Shown: positions 18,258-28,083 of the stretch, piece after piece
How positions within the stretch are numbered: position 1 is the stretch's first letter
Layout of the letters: each line of letters begins with the position of its first letter
Origin: CAYVAP01 sp964343195
Lineage (GTDB): Bacteria; Bacteroidota; Bacteroidia; J057
Reading direction: 5' to 3'
DNA length: 64,000 nucleotides
NCBI GenBank assembly: GCA_964343195.1
Contig: CAYFIR010000015.1
Span: forward strand, 7,931-71,930
Notes under the pieces: model-generated
The model's input: only the letters and a program-made list of their open reading frames with translations
Told to the model about the DNA's origin: nothing
The model's database searches: none
Position numbers and translations under genes: made by a program

Positions 18258-18562
18258 ATATAAGGATTGTTCGGAAAACCTCCGAAACTTTCAATGTTTC
18301 ATATTGAAACAATCCTGCGTCAAAATGAAACAGGGGGGGCCTTCTTCCGATTTTGATAAAAAAGAAAAAACAAAAGATTGGAATAGGAGGTATTGTGGGT
18401 GTGTCAACGCTAAAGTGTTGGGAATGAATACCTTGAGGAAGGTTTCTTGAGAAAAAAAGGGGTGCAAAAAATGCTTTTTGATCCTGAAATAAATGCTTCA
18501 AAACTATGGAACGTAGCTTGGGTTATGTATATTTGAGTTTGTTACCACTTAAACAATTGGCC
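18258..18562. other. Intergenic region between two small genes
   Basis: A 305-bp divergent gap. It is AT-rich with A-tracts around 18355-18380. The 8-mer TATATTTG at 18528-18535 fits the Bacteroidota -7 consensus TAnnTTTG for the rightward small gene, but no TTTG box is found at the right distance upstream. Nothing else was seen. Confidence 0.4.
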
Positions 18563-18889
18563 ATGCATTGGAGACTATTCGTTAAGAAATTGATGGTATT
18601 AGTTCTTGGATGTAGCCTGGGAATGTTTACTTCCCTGGCAGTAGCTTCCAGCGGTGTGACCAATCCCGATCAGGACAGCGTCGAGCAAACCGGAGATCCC
18701 AAACAGAGCGGAGGAGATGGCGAGCAGACTCAAACTGCTCCTTCAGATAGTACCCAGTCTCCTTTGGAATCCTTTTTTCAGGGAATGGTGGATTGGATCT
18801 ACTCAACAGATTCTCAAAGTGAAGAGAAGGCTAAAAGCTCGTCCAGCAGCTCCTCTTCACGCCAGACCCACACCGGTCGCAACACCTGA
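18563..18889 (+). CDS. Small exported Ser/Gln-rich hypothetical protein
   Basis: About 108 residues. The N-terminus (MHWRLFVKKLMVLVLGCSLG) is a signal peptide with a possible lipobox-like Cys; cleavage could also be at the later AVASS. The mature part is low-complexity (Asp, Gln, Ser, Thr), has one short aromatic helix (FFQGMVDWIYS) and ends in a poly-serine tract. I do not recognise a family. I chose the ATG at 18563 because it gives a clean signal peptide; the frame is open from 18506. A -7-like box lies 28 bp upstream. It precedes the glycogen synthase gene on the same strand by 127 bp. Confidence 0.5.
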   Translation: MHWRLFVKKLMVLVLGCSLGMFTSLAVASSGVTNPDQDSVEQTGDPKQSGGDGEQTQTAPSDSTQSPLESFFQGMVDWIYSTDSQSEEKAKSSSSSSSSRQTHTGRNT

Positions 18890-19016
18890 ATCGGGTTTTA
18901 TCATTCTTCTCCAAAATATTTTCAGAATAAATCCCGGATCATTTGATGGTTTGGCGTTATTTTGAATAATTTAAGGTAGCTACTGATTCTAGCCAAACTT
19001 ACTACGAAAGCTACCT

Positions 19017-20873
19017 ATGACCCTCCCTTCTTCTCCAAACGCAGACGATTCCCAACCAACCTATATCCCCCATCCTGCAAAGAAGGATGCCCTACTGGTA
19101 GAGGTGGCCTGGGAAGTGGCCAATCAGGTGGGCGGCATCTACACCGTTATTCGCTCCAAAGTGCCCAGTATGCAGGCCAACTGGGGCGATCGTTACTGCC
19201 TGATCGGGCCATATGTCCATGAAAACGTATCCGCAATTTTTGAGCCTACAGAAGCACCCAACGATCCCTTCGGTAGAGCGGTGCGGAAAATGAGGGACAT
19301 GGGATTTGAGGTCCACTACGGAAGGTGGCTGACAGCCGGACGCCCCCGAACCATTCTGTTTAATCCGTACACGGTTTATGATCGACTGGCGGAGATCAAG
19401 TATCTTCTGTGGGAGCACCATGACATCAGCACTCCTTCTGAGGATGATATGATGAACCAGATCGTGGCCTTTGGCTGGATGGTGAAAGTATTTCTTACCC
19501 GTCTGACTGAGTCAGATGTGAATACCCAGCCTGTTGTAGCCCATGTCCACGAATGGATGGCCGCTACCGCTATTCCGGAAATCCGACGGGATAACCTTCC
19601 GATCCATACGGTCTTCACGACCCATGCAACCATGCTGGGACGTTATCTGGCCATGAATGACTCGGAGTTTTATGCCCACCTGCCTTTTTACGACTGGCAA
19701 AAAGAGGCTGCCTATTTTAACATCGAAACCCGCATCCGCATTGAGCGGGCAGCCGCTCACGGCGCACATATTTTTACTACGGTAAGTGATATTACCGCAG
19801 AGGAATGTATCCACCTCATAGGTCGCAAGCCAGAGGTGGTTACGCCCAATGGCCTGAACATCCGTCCGGTTGACATCAGCCATGAAGTTCAGAATGAGCA
19901 CGCCAACTTCAAGGAAGGAATTCACCAGTTTGTGCGAGGGCACTTTGCACCCAGCTATTATTTCGACCTGGACAAGACTCTTTATTTCTTTACATCGGGT
20001 CGGTATGAATATCGGAATAAGGGCTATGACCTGACTCTGGAGGCACTGGCACGCCTAAACTGGCGGATGAAAAAAGCCAATATCGACCGGACGGTGGTGA
20101 TGTTTATCGTTACACGCAGGCCTTATCAAACGATCAATCCGCAGGTTCTGCAGTCCAGGGCTGCCCTGGACAAGATGAGGCAGACCACCGAGGCCATAAA
20201 AAACCAGATTGGGGAACGGCTGCTCAACCACGCCATGACGAATCCCGACTCTCCTTTCCCGGATTTGGGGGACTTTGTTGATGACTATTGGAAGATCCGC
20301 CTGCGACGAACCCTGCAGCAGTGGAGATCCAAAACTCTGCCGACTGTCATTACCCACAACATCTATGACGATGACAAGGATGAAGTCCTCAACTTTTTGC
20401 GCACCTCTAACCTTGTGAACAATGCCGATGATAAGGTGAAAGTCATTTACCACCCCGAATTCATCAATTCTCTCAGTCCCCTGTTTGGGATGGAGTATCA
20501 GGATTTTGTTCGGGGATGTCACCTCGGGGTTTTCCCAAGCTATTATGAGCCATGGGGATACACCCCGCTGGAATGTATGGTAAGTGGGGTGCCTGCGGTG
20601 ACCAGCGACCTGACCGGATTTGGCGACTATCTGATCCGTGCCAATGACAACCCGGAGGAACTGGGGATGTACGTGGTTCACCGTCGCAACAAAGGCTGGG
20701 ACGATGCCGCCAACGAGTTGGCAGATACCCTGTTTCACTTTGTCCAGAAAAGCCGGGCAGAGCGAATTTCCCAGCGCTATCAGCTCCAGGAGGGCTCCAA
20801 GCAGTTTGACTGGAATGTGCTGACCAAGTATTATGAGGAAGCATATGATCTGGTTTTGGAGAAGGGCGTGTGA
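19017..20873 (+). CDS. Glycogen synthase, GT3 (eukaryote-like) family
   Basis: This 618-residue glycosyltransferase extends alpha-1,4-glucan. The N-terminal Rossmann domain opens with VEVAWEVANQVGGIYTVI, the GT3 signature rather than the KVGGLGDV of bacterial GT5 GlgA. HVHEWMAA and FTTHATMLGR follow. The C-terminal domain carries EPWGYTPLE with the catalytic and nucleotide glutamates E511 and E519, followed by SGVPAVTSDLTGFG. GT3 enzymes use UDP-glucose in fungi and animals. Bacteroidota often carry GT3 instead of GT5, and the donor here is not visible from sequence. It lacks the long phosphorylated tails of animal enzymes. The start at 19017 has no good alternative. No other glycogen genes are adjacent. 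Confidence 0.9.
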   Translation: MTLPSSPNADDSQPTYIPHPAKKDALLVEVAWEVANQVGGIYTVIRSKVPSMQANWGDRYCLIGPYVHENVSAIFEPTEAPNDPFGRAVRKMRDMGFEVHYGRWLTAGRPRTILFNPYTVYDRLAEIKYLLWEHHDISTPSEDDMMNQIVAFGWMVKVFLTRLTESDVNTQPVVAHVHEWMAATAIPEIRRDNLPIHTVFTTHATMLGRYLAMNDSEFYAHLPFYDWQKEAAYFNIETRIRIERAAAHGAHIFTTVSDITAEECIHLIGRKPEVVTPNGLNIRPVDISHEVQNEHANFKEGIHQFVRGHFAPSYYFDLDKTLYFFTSGRYEYRNKGYDLTLEALARLNWRMKKANIDRTVVMFIVTRRPYQTINPQVLQSRAALDKMRQTTEAIKNQIGERLLNHAMTNPDSPFPDLGDFVDDYWKIRLRRTLQQWRSKTLPTVITHNIYDDDKDEVLNFLRTSNLVNNADDKVKVIYHPEFINSLSPLFGMEYQDFVRGCHLGVFPSYYEPWGYTPLECMVSGVPAVTSDLTGFGDYLIRANDNPEELGMYVVHRRNKGWDDAANELADTLFHFVQKSRAERISQRYQLQEGSKQFDWNVLTKYYEEAYDLVLEKGV

Positions 20874-21010
20874 CAAAAATTGCGAAGCAAAGAAGCTATT
20901 CCTGCGAATTCTGCATCTGTGGATCAGGTTTAGCCAACAATAGGTTATCTTGAGTGAAAGGCCGGTGCATCAGCACTGGTCTTTTGCTTTTGGGAAAAAT
21001 GACCTTCGAC

Positions 21011-23437
21011 ATGATCCGACACTACCTCAAGACAGCCCTTCGAAATCTGTACAAGCAGCGTTTTTATGCCGCGCTCAATATCCTGGGGCTGGCTCTCGGG
21101 CTCGCCTGCTGCCTGATGATCCTGTTGTACGTGCAGGATGAACTGAGTTTCGACCGCTTTCATGACAAATCTGATCGCATATACCGGCTCAATGAATACA
21201 TTGAAGACGATGAAGTAGGGGAGCGGTCGGCCAGTATGCCTTTTCCGGTTGCCAGGGCATTGGAGACAGACTATCCACAGGAAGTGGTAGAGACCGTGCG
21301 ATTCTTTAACTACCAGGCTCCAACCCTTACCCTCTCGCGGACCGATGATCCGAACCGAAAATTCAACGAGCCCAATGTATTCTTCGCCGACTCGGGTCTG
21401 TTTAACATGTTTGATTATCAATTGCTTGAGGGAGACCCTGAGCGTGTGTTACAGGAACCCAATAACATTCTGCTTACAGAAGAGATGGCGGCCAAATATT
21501 TTCCATCAGGGGAAGCCCTGGGAAAAACCCTCCGGTTTCAGGGGCAGGCTGATCTGAAGGTGGCCGGTATCCTCGCCAGTCCCCCCTCTCAATCACATCT
21601 GCAATTTGACGCCCTGATATCATTTGTTACCCTGGAGGGCCTGTATGCGGCAGAAGGAGGCTTTCAGCCTTTTGACAACTGGTACTGGAATCCCTGCTGG
21701 ACATATGTGTTGCTGGATGAAGGAGTTGATGCTGACAGGTTTGAGAGTCAGCTCGCGAGTTTCGTTGACAAATACTTCTACGAAAGCATCAAGGACGATG
21801 TCACCCTGCACCTTCAGCCGCTAGGGGCCATACATCTTTATTCCGCCCTGGACTATGAAATCGCCCCCAACAGCAGCGCCGACAGCATCTACATCCTCTC
21901 GGGAATTGCCCTGTTTATCCTGTTGATCGCTGCGATCAATTATATGAACCTCGCTACCGCACGCTCAGTCAAGCGGGCCCGTGAAGTTGGACTGCGAAAA
22001 ACGCTGGGAGTCCCCCGTAGATGGCTGATCGGGCAGTTTCTGGTCGAATCAGGTCTATACGCGGGGATCGCGATGGTACTCGGAATCATCATCGTAGAGC
22101 TTTGCCTCCCTGCCTTCAATCAGGTGGCTGACAAAAGTATTTCCCCTGGCTTCTGGCATGAGTTATGGCTATTGCCCTGGTTGGGAGGTATGTTGCTCAT
22201 ACTCGGATTGGGAGCAGGTTTGTATCCAGCCTTTGTCCTGACCTCCTATCGTCCGGTGGATGTTTTCAAAGGCAAATTCATGCGACCTTCGGGCTTTTCG
22301 CTGCGAAAGGGATTGGTGGTATTGCAGTTTGTGATAGCGGTGGTCCTGATCGTCGGCACGATCGTGTCAGTACAACAGTTGCAGTTTTTGCGCAGCAAGG
22401 ACCCCGGATTTCAGCGAGACCACATCGTGATGCTCCCCGTCCAGCGCACTCCGCTTGGGCACAAGTACGAGCAGTTCCGGAATGACCTGCTCAGACATCC
22501 GGGGGTAGAAGCCGTTACGGCGGTGGAGGAAGTCCTGGGGGCGAAGTACCAGGCTGCGAACTATTTGTTCGAAGGCATGGAAGGTGGGCGCTCGAAGCTG
22601 TTTCCTCACCTCAATGTGCGCTACGATTTCACCGAAACGTTCAACATCGAGGTCGTCGCCGGACGGGGCTTTGATCGGAGTTTTCGGACGGATGACAGCC
22701 TGGCATTAGTCATCAACGAAACCATGGTCCAGCACCTGGGCTGGGAGTCCTGCGAAGCAGCGGTGGGCAAGACGTTTGGCTTAAACTACAAAGGAAAGGT
22801 GGTCGGCGTCGTGAGAGACTTCAACTTTGCCAACAAACGCCAGCCCATCAGCCCCTTGGTGCTCGACCTGAACCTGAACCCCTATGCCTTCAATCTTTTC
22901 ATCAAATACGCCGCGGTACGCATCAATCCTGCTCAGGTAAAGCCCGCACTGGCCGAGATAGAGCAGACGTGGGGTGAGTACGTGCCAGAAAAGGCCTTCG
23001 AATACTTCTTCCTTGATCAGAATCTCGACAAGCTATATGCATCCGAGGAACGGCTGGCCCGGGTATCTACGGCCTTCTCGTTCCTGGCCATTTTCGTCGC
23101 GGCGCTAGGGCTGCTGGGACTGGTTTCCTTTGCCGCAGAACAACGGCGCAGGGAGATTTCTGTCCGCAAGGTAATGGGAGCCAGTACCCAACAAATCATG
23201 CGGATGCTGTCATGGGAATTTCTGAAACTGGTGCTGGTCGCCTTCGGTTTGGGGGTTCCACTGGCGTGGTGGCTGACGAGTCGCTGGCTGGAGGACTTTG
23301 CCTTCCGGATAGCTGTGAGTCCCTGGTATTTTGGGATCGCCGGATTAGGTGTCCTGGCCTTTACGCTACTCACCGTTGGGATTCAGGCCCTGCGGGCTGC
23401 ACAGGCTGATCCTGCCAATGCCTTGCGGGAGGAGTAG
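21011..23437 (+). CDS. FtsX/MacB-type ABC transporter permease
   Basis: About 808 residues. The first helix follows MIRHYLKTALRNLYKQRFYA directly, which is why I start at 21011 rather than at the upstream in-frame ATGs (20954, 20999). A MacB-like periplasmic core domain (about 45-255) is followed by an FtsX domain with helices around 280-420. A second core domain (about 445-650) and a second FtsX domain (about 680-800, VSFAAEQRRREISVRKVMGA) then follow. This double arrangement is the common Bacteroidota form of the family. Such permeases couple ATP hydrolysis by a separate MacB-type ATPase to mechanical work in the envelope. No ATPase gene lies beside it, so the partner is elsewhere. Function beyond that is unknown. 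Confidence 0.85.
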   Translation: MIRHYLKTALRNLYKQRFYAALNILGLALGLACCLMILLYVQDELSFDRFHDKSDRIYRLNEYIEDDEVGERSASMPFPVARALETDYPQEVVETVRFFNYQAPTLTLSRTDDPNRKFNEPNVFFADSGLFNMFDYQLLEGDPERVLQEPNNILLTEEMAAKYFPSGEALGKTLRFQGQADLKVAGILASPPSQSHLQFDALISFVTLEGLYAAEGGFQPFDNWYWNPCWTYVLLDEGVDADRFESQLASFVDKYFYESIKDDVTLHLQPLGAIHLYSALDYEIAPNSSADSIYILSGIALFILLIAAINYMNLATARSVKRAREVGLRKTLGVPRRWLIGQFLVESGLYAGIAMVLGIIIVELCLPAFNQVADKSISPGFWHELWLLPWLGGMLLILGLGAGLYPAFVLTSYRPVDVFKGKFMRPSGFSLRKGLVVLQFVIAVVLIVGTIVSVQQLQFLRSKDPGFQRDHIVMLPVQRTPLGHKYEQFRNDLLRHPGVEAVTAVEEVLGAKYQAANYLFEGMEGGRSKLFPHLNVRYDFTETFNIEVVAGRGFDRSFRTDDSLALVINETMVQHLGWESCEAAVGKTFGLNYKGKVVGVVRDFNFANKRQPISPLVLDLNLNPYAFNLFIKYAAVRINPAQVKPALAEIEQTWGEYVPEKAFEYFFLDQNLDKLYASEERLARVSTAFSFLAIFVAALGLLGLVSFAAEQRRREISVRKVMGASTQQIMRMLSWEFLKLVLVAFGLGVPLAWWLTSRWLEDFAFRIAVSPWYFGIAGLGVLAFTLLTVGIQALRAAQADPANALREE

Positions 23438-23788
23438 AGAGATTTACCTCTTTCTGACCCTCCATATTCTGGAGTTACCTGTACTATCAGAGAACCAAAT
23501 AGAGTACAATCCTGGAGGGCTGGGAAAAAGCTTTCTGGACGCTGAACAATGTGGCAAATGAATTTCACGGTGGAATGGCATTGGGAATGATGCCAGAGAT
23601 TCATTCATAAAACGGGTAAATCAAACTGTTACGAGTACAAACGAGATAAAATTTAAAAAGAGCGGTACCCGAACAGGAGAAGCACTCAAAACTTCTGCTA
23701 TGGGTACCGCGCTATATGATGCTGTTTCATGAAGGAAGATGGAGACAAGCCATCAATTGCCTTGCCTCACTTCCGATTTTACCTATTC
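23438..23788. other. Convergent intergenic region
   Basis: This 351-bp gap lies between the rightward permease gene and the leftward efflux operon. It contains the hairpin at 23662-23710. I see no gene in the rest. Confidence 0.5.
23646..23710 (-). terminator. Hairpin terminator of the efflux operon
   Basis: GCGGTACCC (23662-23670) pairs perfectly with GGGTACCGC (23702-23710), and inside it AGAAG (23678-23682) pairs with CTTCT (23692-23696). Read on the minus strand the stem is followed by a U-rich run (complement of 23646-23660). This fits a rho-independent terminator about 80 bp behind the RND gene. Confidence 0.65.
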
Positions 23789-26700
23789 TTATGCTCCTTC
23801 CGTGCTCAATTCATGGACCGAAGTTTCCTCCCGGCCAAACCAGCTATTCACTCTGATTCGGGCTTTGTCGATGAGGTAGTACACGGTCGGTACCAGTACC
23901 AGCGTCAGCAGCAGGGAACTGCTCAATCCCCCGATGATTACCCAGGCCATCCCGTTTTTGACTTCAGCACCAGCGCCAGATGCCAGTGCGATGGGCAGCA
24001 TCCCCGCGATCATGGCCATGGTAGTCATCAGAATCGGACGAAGGCGCTCCTTGCCAGCTTCTACCAATGCCTCGACTAGAGATAATCCCTCAGACTTGAG
24101 GTGATTGGTAAAGTCCACGATCAGAATCCCGTTTTTGGCCACGAGTCCCATCAGCATGATCATCCCGATGATGGCAAAAATGGTCAATTCTTCCATTGAA
24201 AGAGCCAGCGCCAGCAGGGCACCGATCAGGGCTACTGGAATCGAGAACATCACTACGAATGGATAAACTACGCTTTCATACAGTGCCACCATGATCAGAT
24301 ACACCAGCAACAGGGCGAGGATCAGGGCGAATCCCAGACTGCCAAACGCATCACTTTGCTGCTGGGCCTGACCCAGCATCTCGACACTCACTCCGGCTGG
24401 CATATCGATTTTGTCGATTTTTTCCTGGATCTCAGAGTTGATGACACCCATCGGACGACCACTGGCAGAAGCGGTAACCTTAATCGAATTGAGGCGGTCA
24501 AGGCGTTCCAGGACAGACTGGCCCAGCGTTTCCTGTATGCTCGCGATTTCGCCCAGGCGGACGGTTGCGCCCTGGTTGTTGAGAAGGACGAGGTTTCGCA
24601 CGCTGCTGATGTCCCGCTTGTCTCCGGGGTCCAGCTCGATGTTGATGGCATATTCTTCGCCGCCTTCGCGGTACTTGGATCGGTCATTGCCCCGGAAAGC
24701 TAACTGCACAGCGGCTCCGACTTCCGGTACGCTCAGGCCGTGGCGGGCGACCTTTTCCCGGTCCAGCTGAATTTCAATCTGTGGACGGGGCCGCTTGGTG
24801 CTGTATTCGACATAGTCGGTGCCAGCAGTGCTGCGCACGGCCTCAGCGATTTCCTGGGCTACGGGCCAGATCTCATCCATATTGGCACTCTTGACCGCGA
24901 TCTGGATGGGGGCCTGGCTGTTGCCCACCATACTTGCAGGTACGATGGTTACTTTCACGCCGGGAATTTTCAGAATCTCATCCCTGACTACGGTAGAAAA
25001 ATCATCCGCCGAAAGGGAACGCTCGTTTTTGTCCACCAGCTTTACCGAGAGCTCAGCTACATTGGAGATTGAGGAACTACCGCCTATCCGCCCGCTTTGG
25101 GTACCGATGTTGGCAAATACGGTGGTTACTTCTTCATGCGAAAGCAACAATTGCTCTACCTCACGGCTGATCTGATTGGTCTCATACAGGCTACTCTGGG
25201 GAGATAGTTCCAACTGAACGTTGAACTCGCCCCGATCGCTTTGGCTCATGAAAGAGGCACCAATGAATCCGGCAGGTACCAGCGCCACGGCACTGATAAA
25301 GAGGATCAGGACTCCAATCAGGATATACCGTTTGTGTCCCAGTGCCCAGCGAAGGATTTTTCCATACTCTTCTTTCAGGTTGTCCATCAGTCGCTCAAAT
25401 CCCAGGCTGATCTTTCCCCAAAGGCTATTCTCGGTCAGATGCTCCAATCGTCCCCATCGGGAGGCCAGCAGAGGAGTCAGGGTAAAAGCTACCAGGAGGC
25501 TCATCATTGTGGAGAACACTACTACCAGGGAGAACTCCCGCAGGATGTTGCCGATCAGTCCGGTACTCAGTGCCAGCGGTACGAATACCACGACATCTAC
25601 CAGAGTAATGGCCAGGGCAGTAAAGCCAATTTCATTACGTCCTTCCAGAGCTGCGTCGCGTTTGTTTTTGCCCATTTCGAGGTGTCGGTAGATATTTTCC
25701 AGCACCACGATACTGTCGTCCACGAGTATACCGACTACCAGCGATAAGGCCATCAGGGTCATCAGGTTGAGCGAAAAGCCAAACAGGTTCATCAGGATGA
25801 AAGTCGGAATCATGGCCGATGGCAGCGCCACAAGTACGAAGAGCGAGCTACGCAGGCTGTGCAGGAACATCAACATGACCGCCGCCACGATGATGACTGC
25901 CAGAACCAGGTCTTCCAATACCGCGTTGGCAGACTCCAGGGTGTAGGTGGACTGGTCAATGGCGATTTCGTAGTCGAGGCCTTCGGCTGCATACTGCTCT
26001 TTCAGGTCGATCAGCTTGGCCTTGACCAGGTCGCTGACTTCTACTGCATTGGCATCAGCCTGTTTGACGATTTCGATGCCGACCCCTGGGCGACCGTTGA
26101 TGCGGTTGAGGCTGGTAACTTCTTCCTGGCCATCGGTAACGGTGGCTACGTCGCTCAGCAGCAGCTTGCTGCCATCTGGATTTTCACGAAGGATCAGGTT
26201 GCGCAGCTCTTCCACTTTCGCCAGACGCGCATCAAACTGAATGGACAGGCGAGTCTCGCCATTCTGGACGTTTCCAGCGGGATAGGAGCTATTGGCCTGG
26301 CTGATCAGCTGACTCACCATGGCCGGAGAAAGGTGGAAGGCCCGAAGCTTGTCATTGTCCAGGCTGACCTGGATTTCCCGCTCAGTGCCCCCGATCAGGC
26401 GCACGGTACCCACACCGGCTACGTTGGAGAGGATGGGCTTGATCTGGTTATCCAGCAGGTCAAATAGCTCGGTCGGAGACATGGTTGCCGTGGCGCTAAT
26501 CCGCAACACGGGTAACTCCTCTGTATTGAAGCGGTTGACAACAGGATCATCGATGTCCTCGGGCAACATAGAGGTGATCTGGCCGATTTTTCGCTCGGCG
26601 TCTCGCTGGGCATTGATGGTGCTAAAGCCCGGTTTCAGGGTCATGATGACCACCGAAACCCCTTCCTGGGAAGTAGAAGTAATCTGGTCAATTCCTTCAA

Positions 26701-26920
26701 TGGCCGAGATGGCGTCCTCGACTGGTTTGGTGATGTTGTTTTCGACCTCCTGGGGAGAAGCACCGGGATATACCGTGCTCACACTCAGCACGTTCGCCTC
26801 GAACTTGGGCAGCAGGTTGTAGTTCAGGTCGTTGTAGCTGATTAGGCCAAACAACACCAGCACCACAAAGGCTACCGTGATCAACAACGGGCGTTTTATG
26901 GATATTTCTGTTAAAGACAT
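23789..26920 (-). CDS. RND multidrug efflux pump, inner-membrane transporter (HAE1/AcrB-like)
   Basis: The 1043-residue length, 12 membrane helices and two large periplasmic domains are those of AcrB-family proton-driven exporters. The N-terminus MSLTEISIKRPLLITVAF and LLPKFEANVLSVSTVYPGA are typical. TM4 carries the proton-relay Asp pair in GILVDDSIVVLENIYRH. The protein is the last gene of a marR-tolC-hlyD-RND operon (75 bp behind hlyD) and should work with those two neighbours as a tripartite pump across both membranes. Substrates are unknown; the MarR gene points to phenolic or drug-like ligands. Confidence 0.93.
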   Translation of the reverse strand: MSLTEISIKRPLLITVAFVVLVLFGLISYNDLNYNLLPKFEANVLSVSTVYPGASPQEVENNITKPVEDAISAIEGIDQITSTSQEGVSVVIMTLKPGFSTINAQRDAERKIGQITSMLPEDIDDPVVNRFNTEELPVLRISATATMSPTELFDLLDNQIKPILSNVAGVGTVRLIGGTEREIQVSLDNDKLRAFHLSPAMVSQLISQANSSYPAGNVQNGETRLSIQFDARLAKVEELRNLILRENPDGSKLLLSDVATVTDGQEEVTSLNRINGRPGVGIEIVKQADANAVEVSDLVKAKLIDLKEQYAAEGLDYEIAIDQSTYTLESANAVLEDLVLAVIIVAAVMLMFLHSLRSSLFVLVALPSAMIPTFILMNLFGFSLNLMTLMALSLVVGILVDDSIVVLENIYRHLEMGKNKRDAALEGRNEIGFTALAITLVDVVVFVPLALSTGLIGNILREFSLVVVFSTMMSLLVAFTLTPLLASRWGRLEHLTENSLWGKISLGFERLMDNLKEEYGKILRWALGHKRYILIGVLILFISAVALVPAGFIGASFMSQSDRGEFNVQLELSPQSSLYETNQISREVEQLLLSHEEVTTVFANIGTQSGRIGGSSSISNVAELSVKLVDKNERSLSADDFSTVVRDEILKIPGVKVTIVPASMVGNSQAPIQIAVKSANMDEIWPVAQEIAEAVRSTAGTDYVEYSTKRPRPQIEIQLDREKVARHGLSVPEVGAAVQLAFRGNDRSKYREGGEEYAINIELDPGDKRDISSVRNLVLLNNQGATVRLGEIASIQETLGQSVLERLDRLNSIKVTASASGRPMGVINSEIQEKIDKIDMPAGVSVEMLGQAQQQSDAFGSLGFALILALLLVYLIMVALYESVVYPFVVMFSIPVALIGALLALALSMEELTIFAIIGMIMLMGLVAKNGILIVDFTNHLKSEGLSLVEALVEAGKERLRPILMTTMAMIAGMLPIALASGAGAEVKNGMAWVIIGGLSSSLLLTLVLVPTVYYLIDKARIRVNSWFGREETSVHELSTEGA

Positions 26921-26925
26921 TCTTT

Positions 26926-26962
26926 CTTAATTCGGAATTCGTGATTGGTAATTCGCAATTTT
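26926..26962. repeat. AATTCG-type short words inside the efflux operon
   Basis: The spacer between hlyD and the RND gene holds repeated AATTCGGAATTCG and GGTAATTCGCAATT words, one of the dispersed intergenic word families in this window. Confidence 0.55.
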
Positions 26963-26995
26963 GGGCATTGGACATAGTTCAATAATGAACCATGA

Positions 26996-28063
26996 TCACT
27001 GTATAACCTCTACCGGGCTGTTGTCGTGCAGGTTGATCTGGCCGGAGGTAACGATTTCTTCGCCCTGCTTCAGGCCGGAAACCACTTCGATTCGCTCACC
27101 ATTTTCACGACCAAGGACGATCTCTCGGTAAATGGCTTTGTCCCCCTGAACGACATAGACGGCAGGATTTTTTATGCCTTCTACCAGTGCGATTTTGGGA
27201 ATCATCAGTACATCGGTGTCGTGCTCAAGGCCCAACTCCACCATGACAAATGCACCTGAGCGGAGCTCTACCCCCTGCTGATTGGGTATGGTGATCTCCA
27301 CGCGGTAGTTGTGGTTGGCGTCGGCTTCAGGGCTCAGGTAGGTGATGGTTCCAGTGAAGGTCTTTCCGGGAAACAGGTCACTGCTAATCTGGGCTTCCTG
27401 TCCTTCTGCAAGCTGGTAAATCACTTGCTCATCGACCATGACCACGGCCTTGAGGCGGGAAATGTCCACTACGGTGGCGATCACCGTACCGGGGTTGGTA
27501 AATTCACCGGGCTCCATGCGCTTGTCAGTAACGATGCCGCTGATCGGAGATATGATCTTTCCGTCTTCGATCTGCTTTCGAATCTGTTCGGCCTGAAGGC
27601 GCGAGTTTTCGTAGTTGTACTTGACATCCAGGTAGTTAACCTCAGTAACAGCGTTGCCTTCGTACAACTCCTTGTAGCGCTCAGTGTCTTCGGCCAGTTT
27701 GTTGACGGTCAACTCCGTGGCCTGAAGGTTTAGTTCGCGCAGGTCGGTATCGACCTCGCCGATCACCTGTCCCTGTCTCACCTGAGAGCCCAACTTGATG
27801 CGGAGGCTTTCGATGCGTCCCTGGGTAAAGGCGGTGATATTGGCGTCTTTGTTTGGCTCCAGGTTAGCTGGAAGCTTTACATTGCCAGATATCTCTTCCA
27901 GTTCGGTCAGGGCAGTGGTAACTCCTACAGCAAATCCAGATCTGTCCACCACCTGGCTTTTGGCGTCGATTTCGCTCTTATTGGCCGCCAGGGTATACAC
28001 AATGATCGAAACCAGGATGATAACTATGGGTATGAGAATCAGTCTTTTATTCATTTTGGTCAA
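26996..28063 (-). CDS. RND efflux periplasmic adaptor (HlyD/AcrA family)
   Basis: This 355-residue membrane-fusion protein has an N-terminal anchor helix (RLILIPIVIILVSIIVYTL) and a lipoyl/barrel-sandwich half (ITAFTQGRIESLRIKLGSQV). An alpha-hairpin (about 115-165), the second lipoyl half (GKIISPISGIVTDKRMEPGE), a beta-barrel and a membrane-proximal domain follow. It links the RND transporter to the TolC channel. It lies 20 bp behind tolC, within the operon. Confidence 0.9.
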   Translation of the reverse strand: MTKMNKRLILIPIVIILVSIIVYTLAANKSEIDAKSQVVDRSGFAVGVTTALTELEEISGNVKLPANLEPNKDANITAFTQGRIESLRIKLGSQVRQGQVIGEVDTDLRELNLQATELTVNKLAEDTERYKELYEGNAVTEVNYLDVKYNYENSRLQAEQIRKQIEDGKIISPISGIVTDKRMEPGEFTNPGTVIATVVDISRLKAVVMVDEQVIYQLAEGQEAQISSDLFPGKTFTGTITYLSPEADANHNYRVEITIPNQQGVELRSGAFVMVELGLEHDTDVLMIPKIALVEGIKNPAVYVVQGDKAIYREIVLGRENGERIEVVSGLKQGEEIVTSGQINLHDNSPVEVIQ

Positions 28064-28083
28064 ATTGAATGCGTGAGGTGGTG

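Noticed and set aside
20055..20876. 273-codon leftward frame antisense to glycogen synthase
   Set aside because: A by-product of codon bias opposite a certain gene; no family features.
25859..26467. 202-codon rightward frame antisense to the RND pump
   Set aside because: Shadow of a certain gene.
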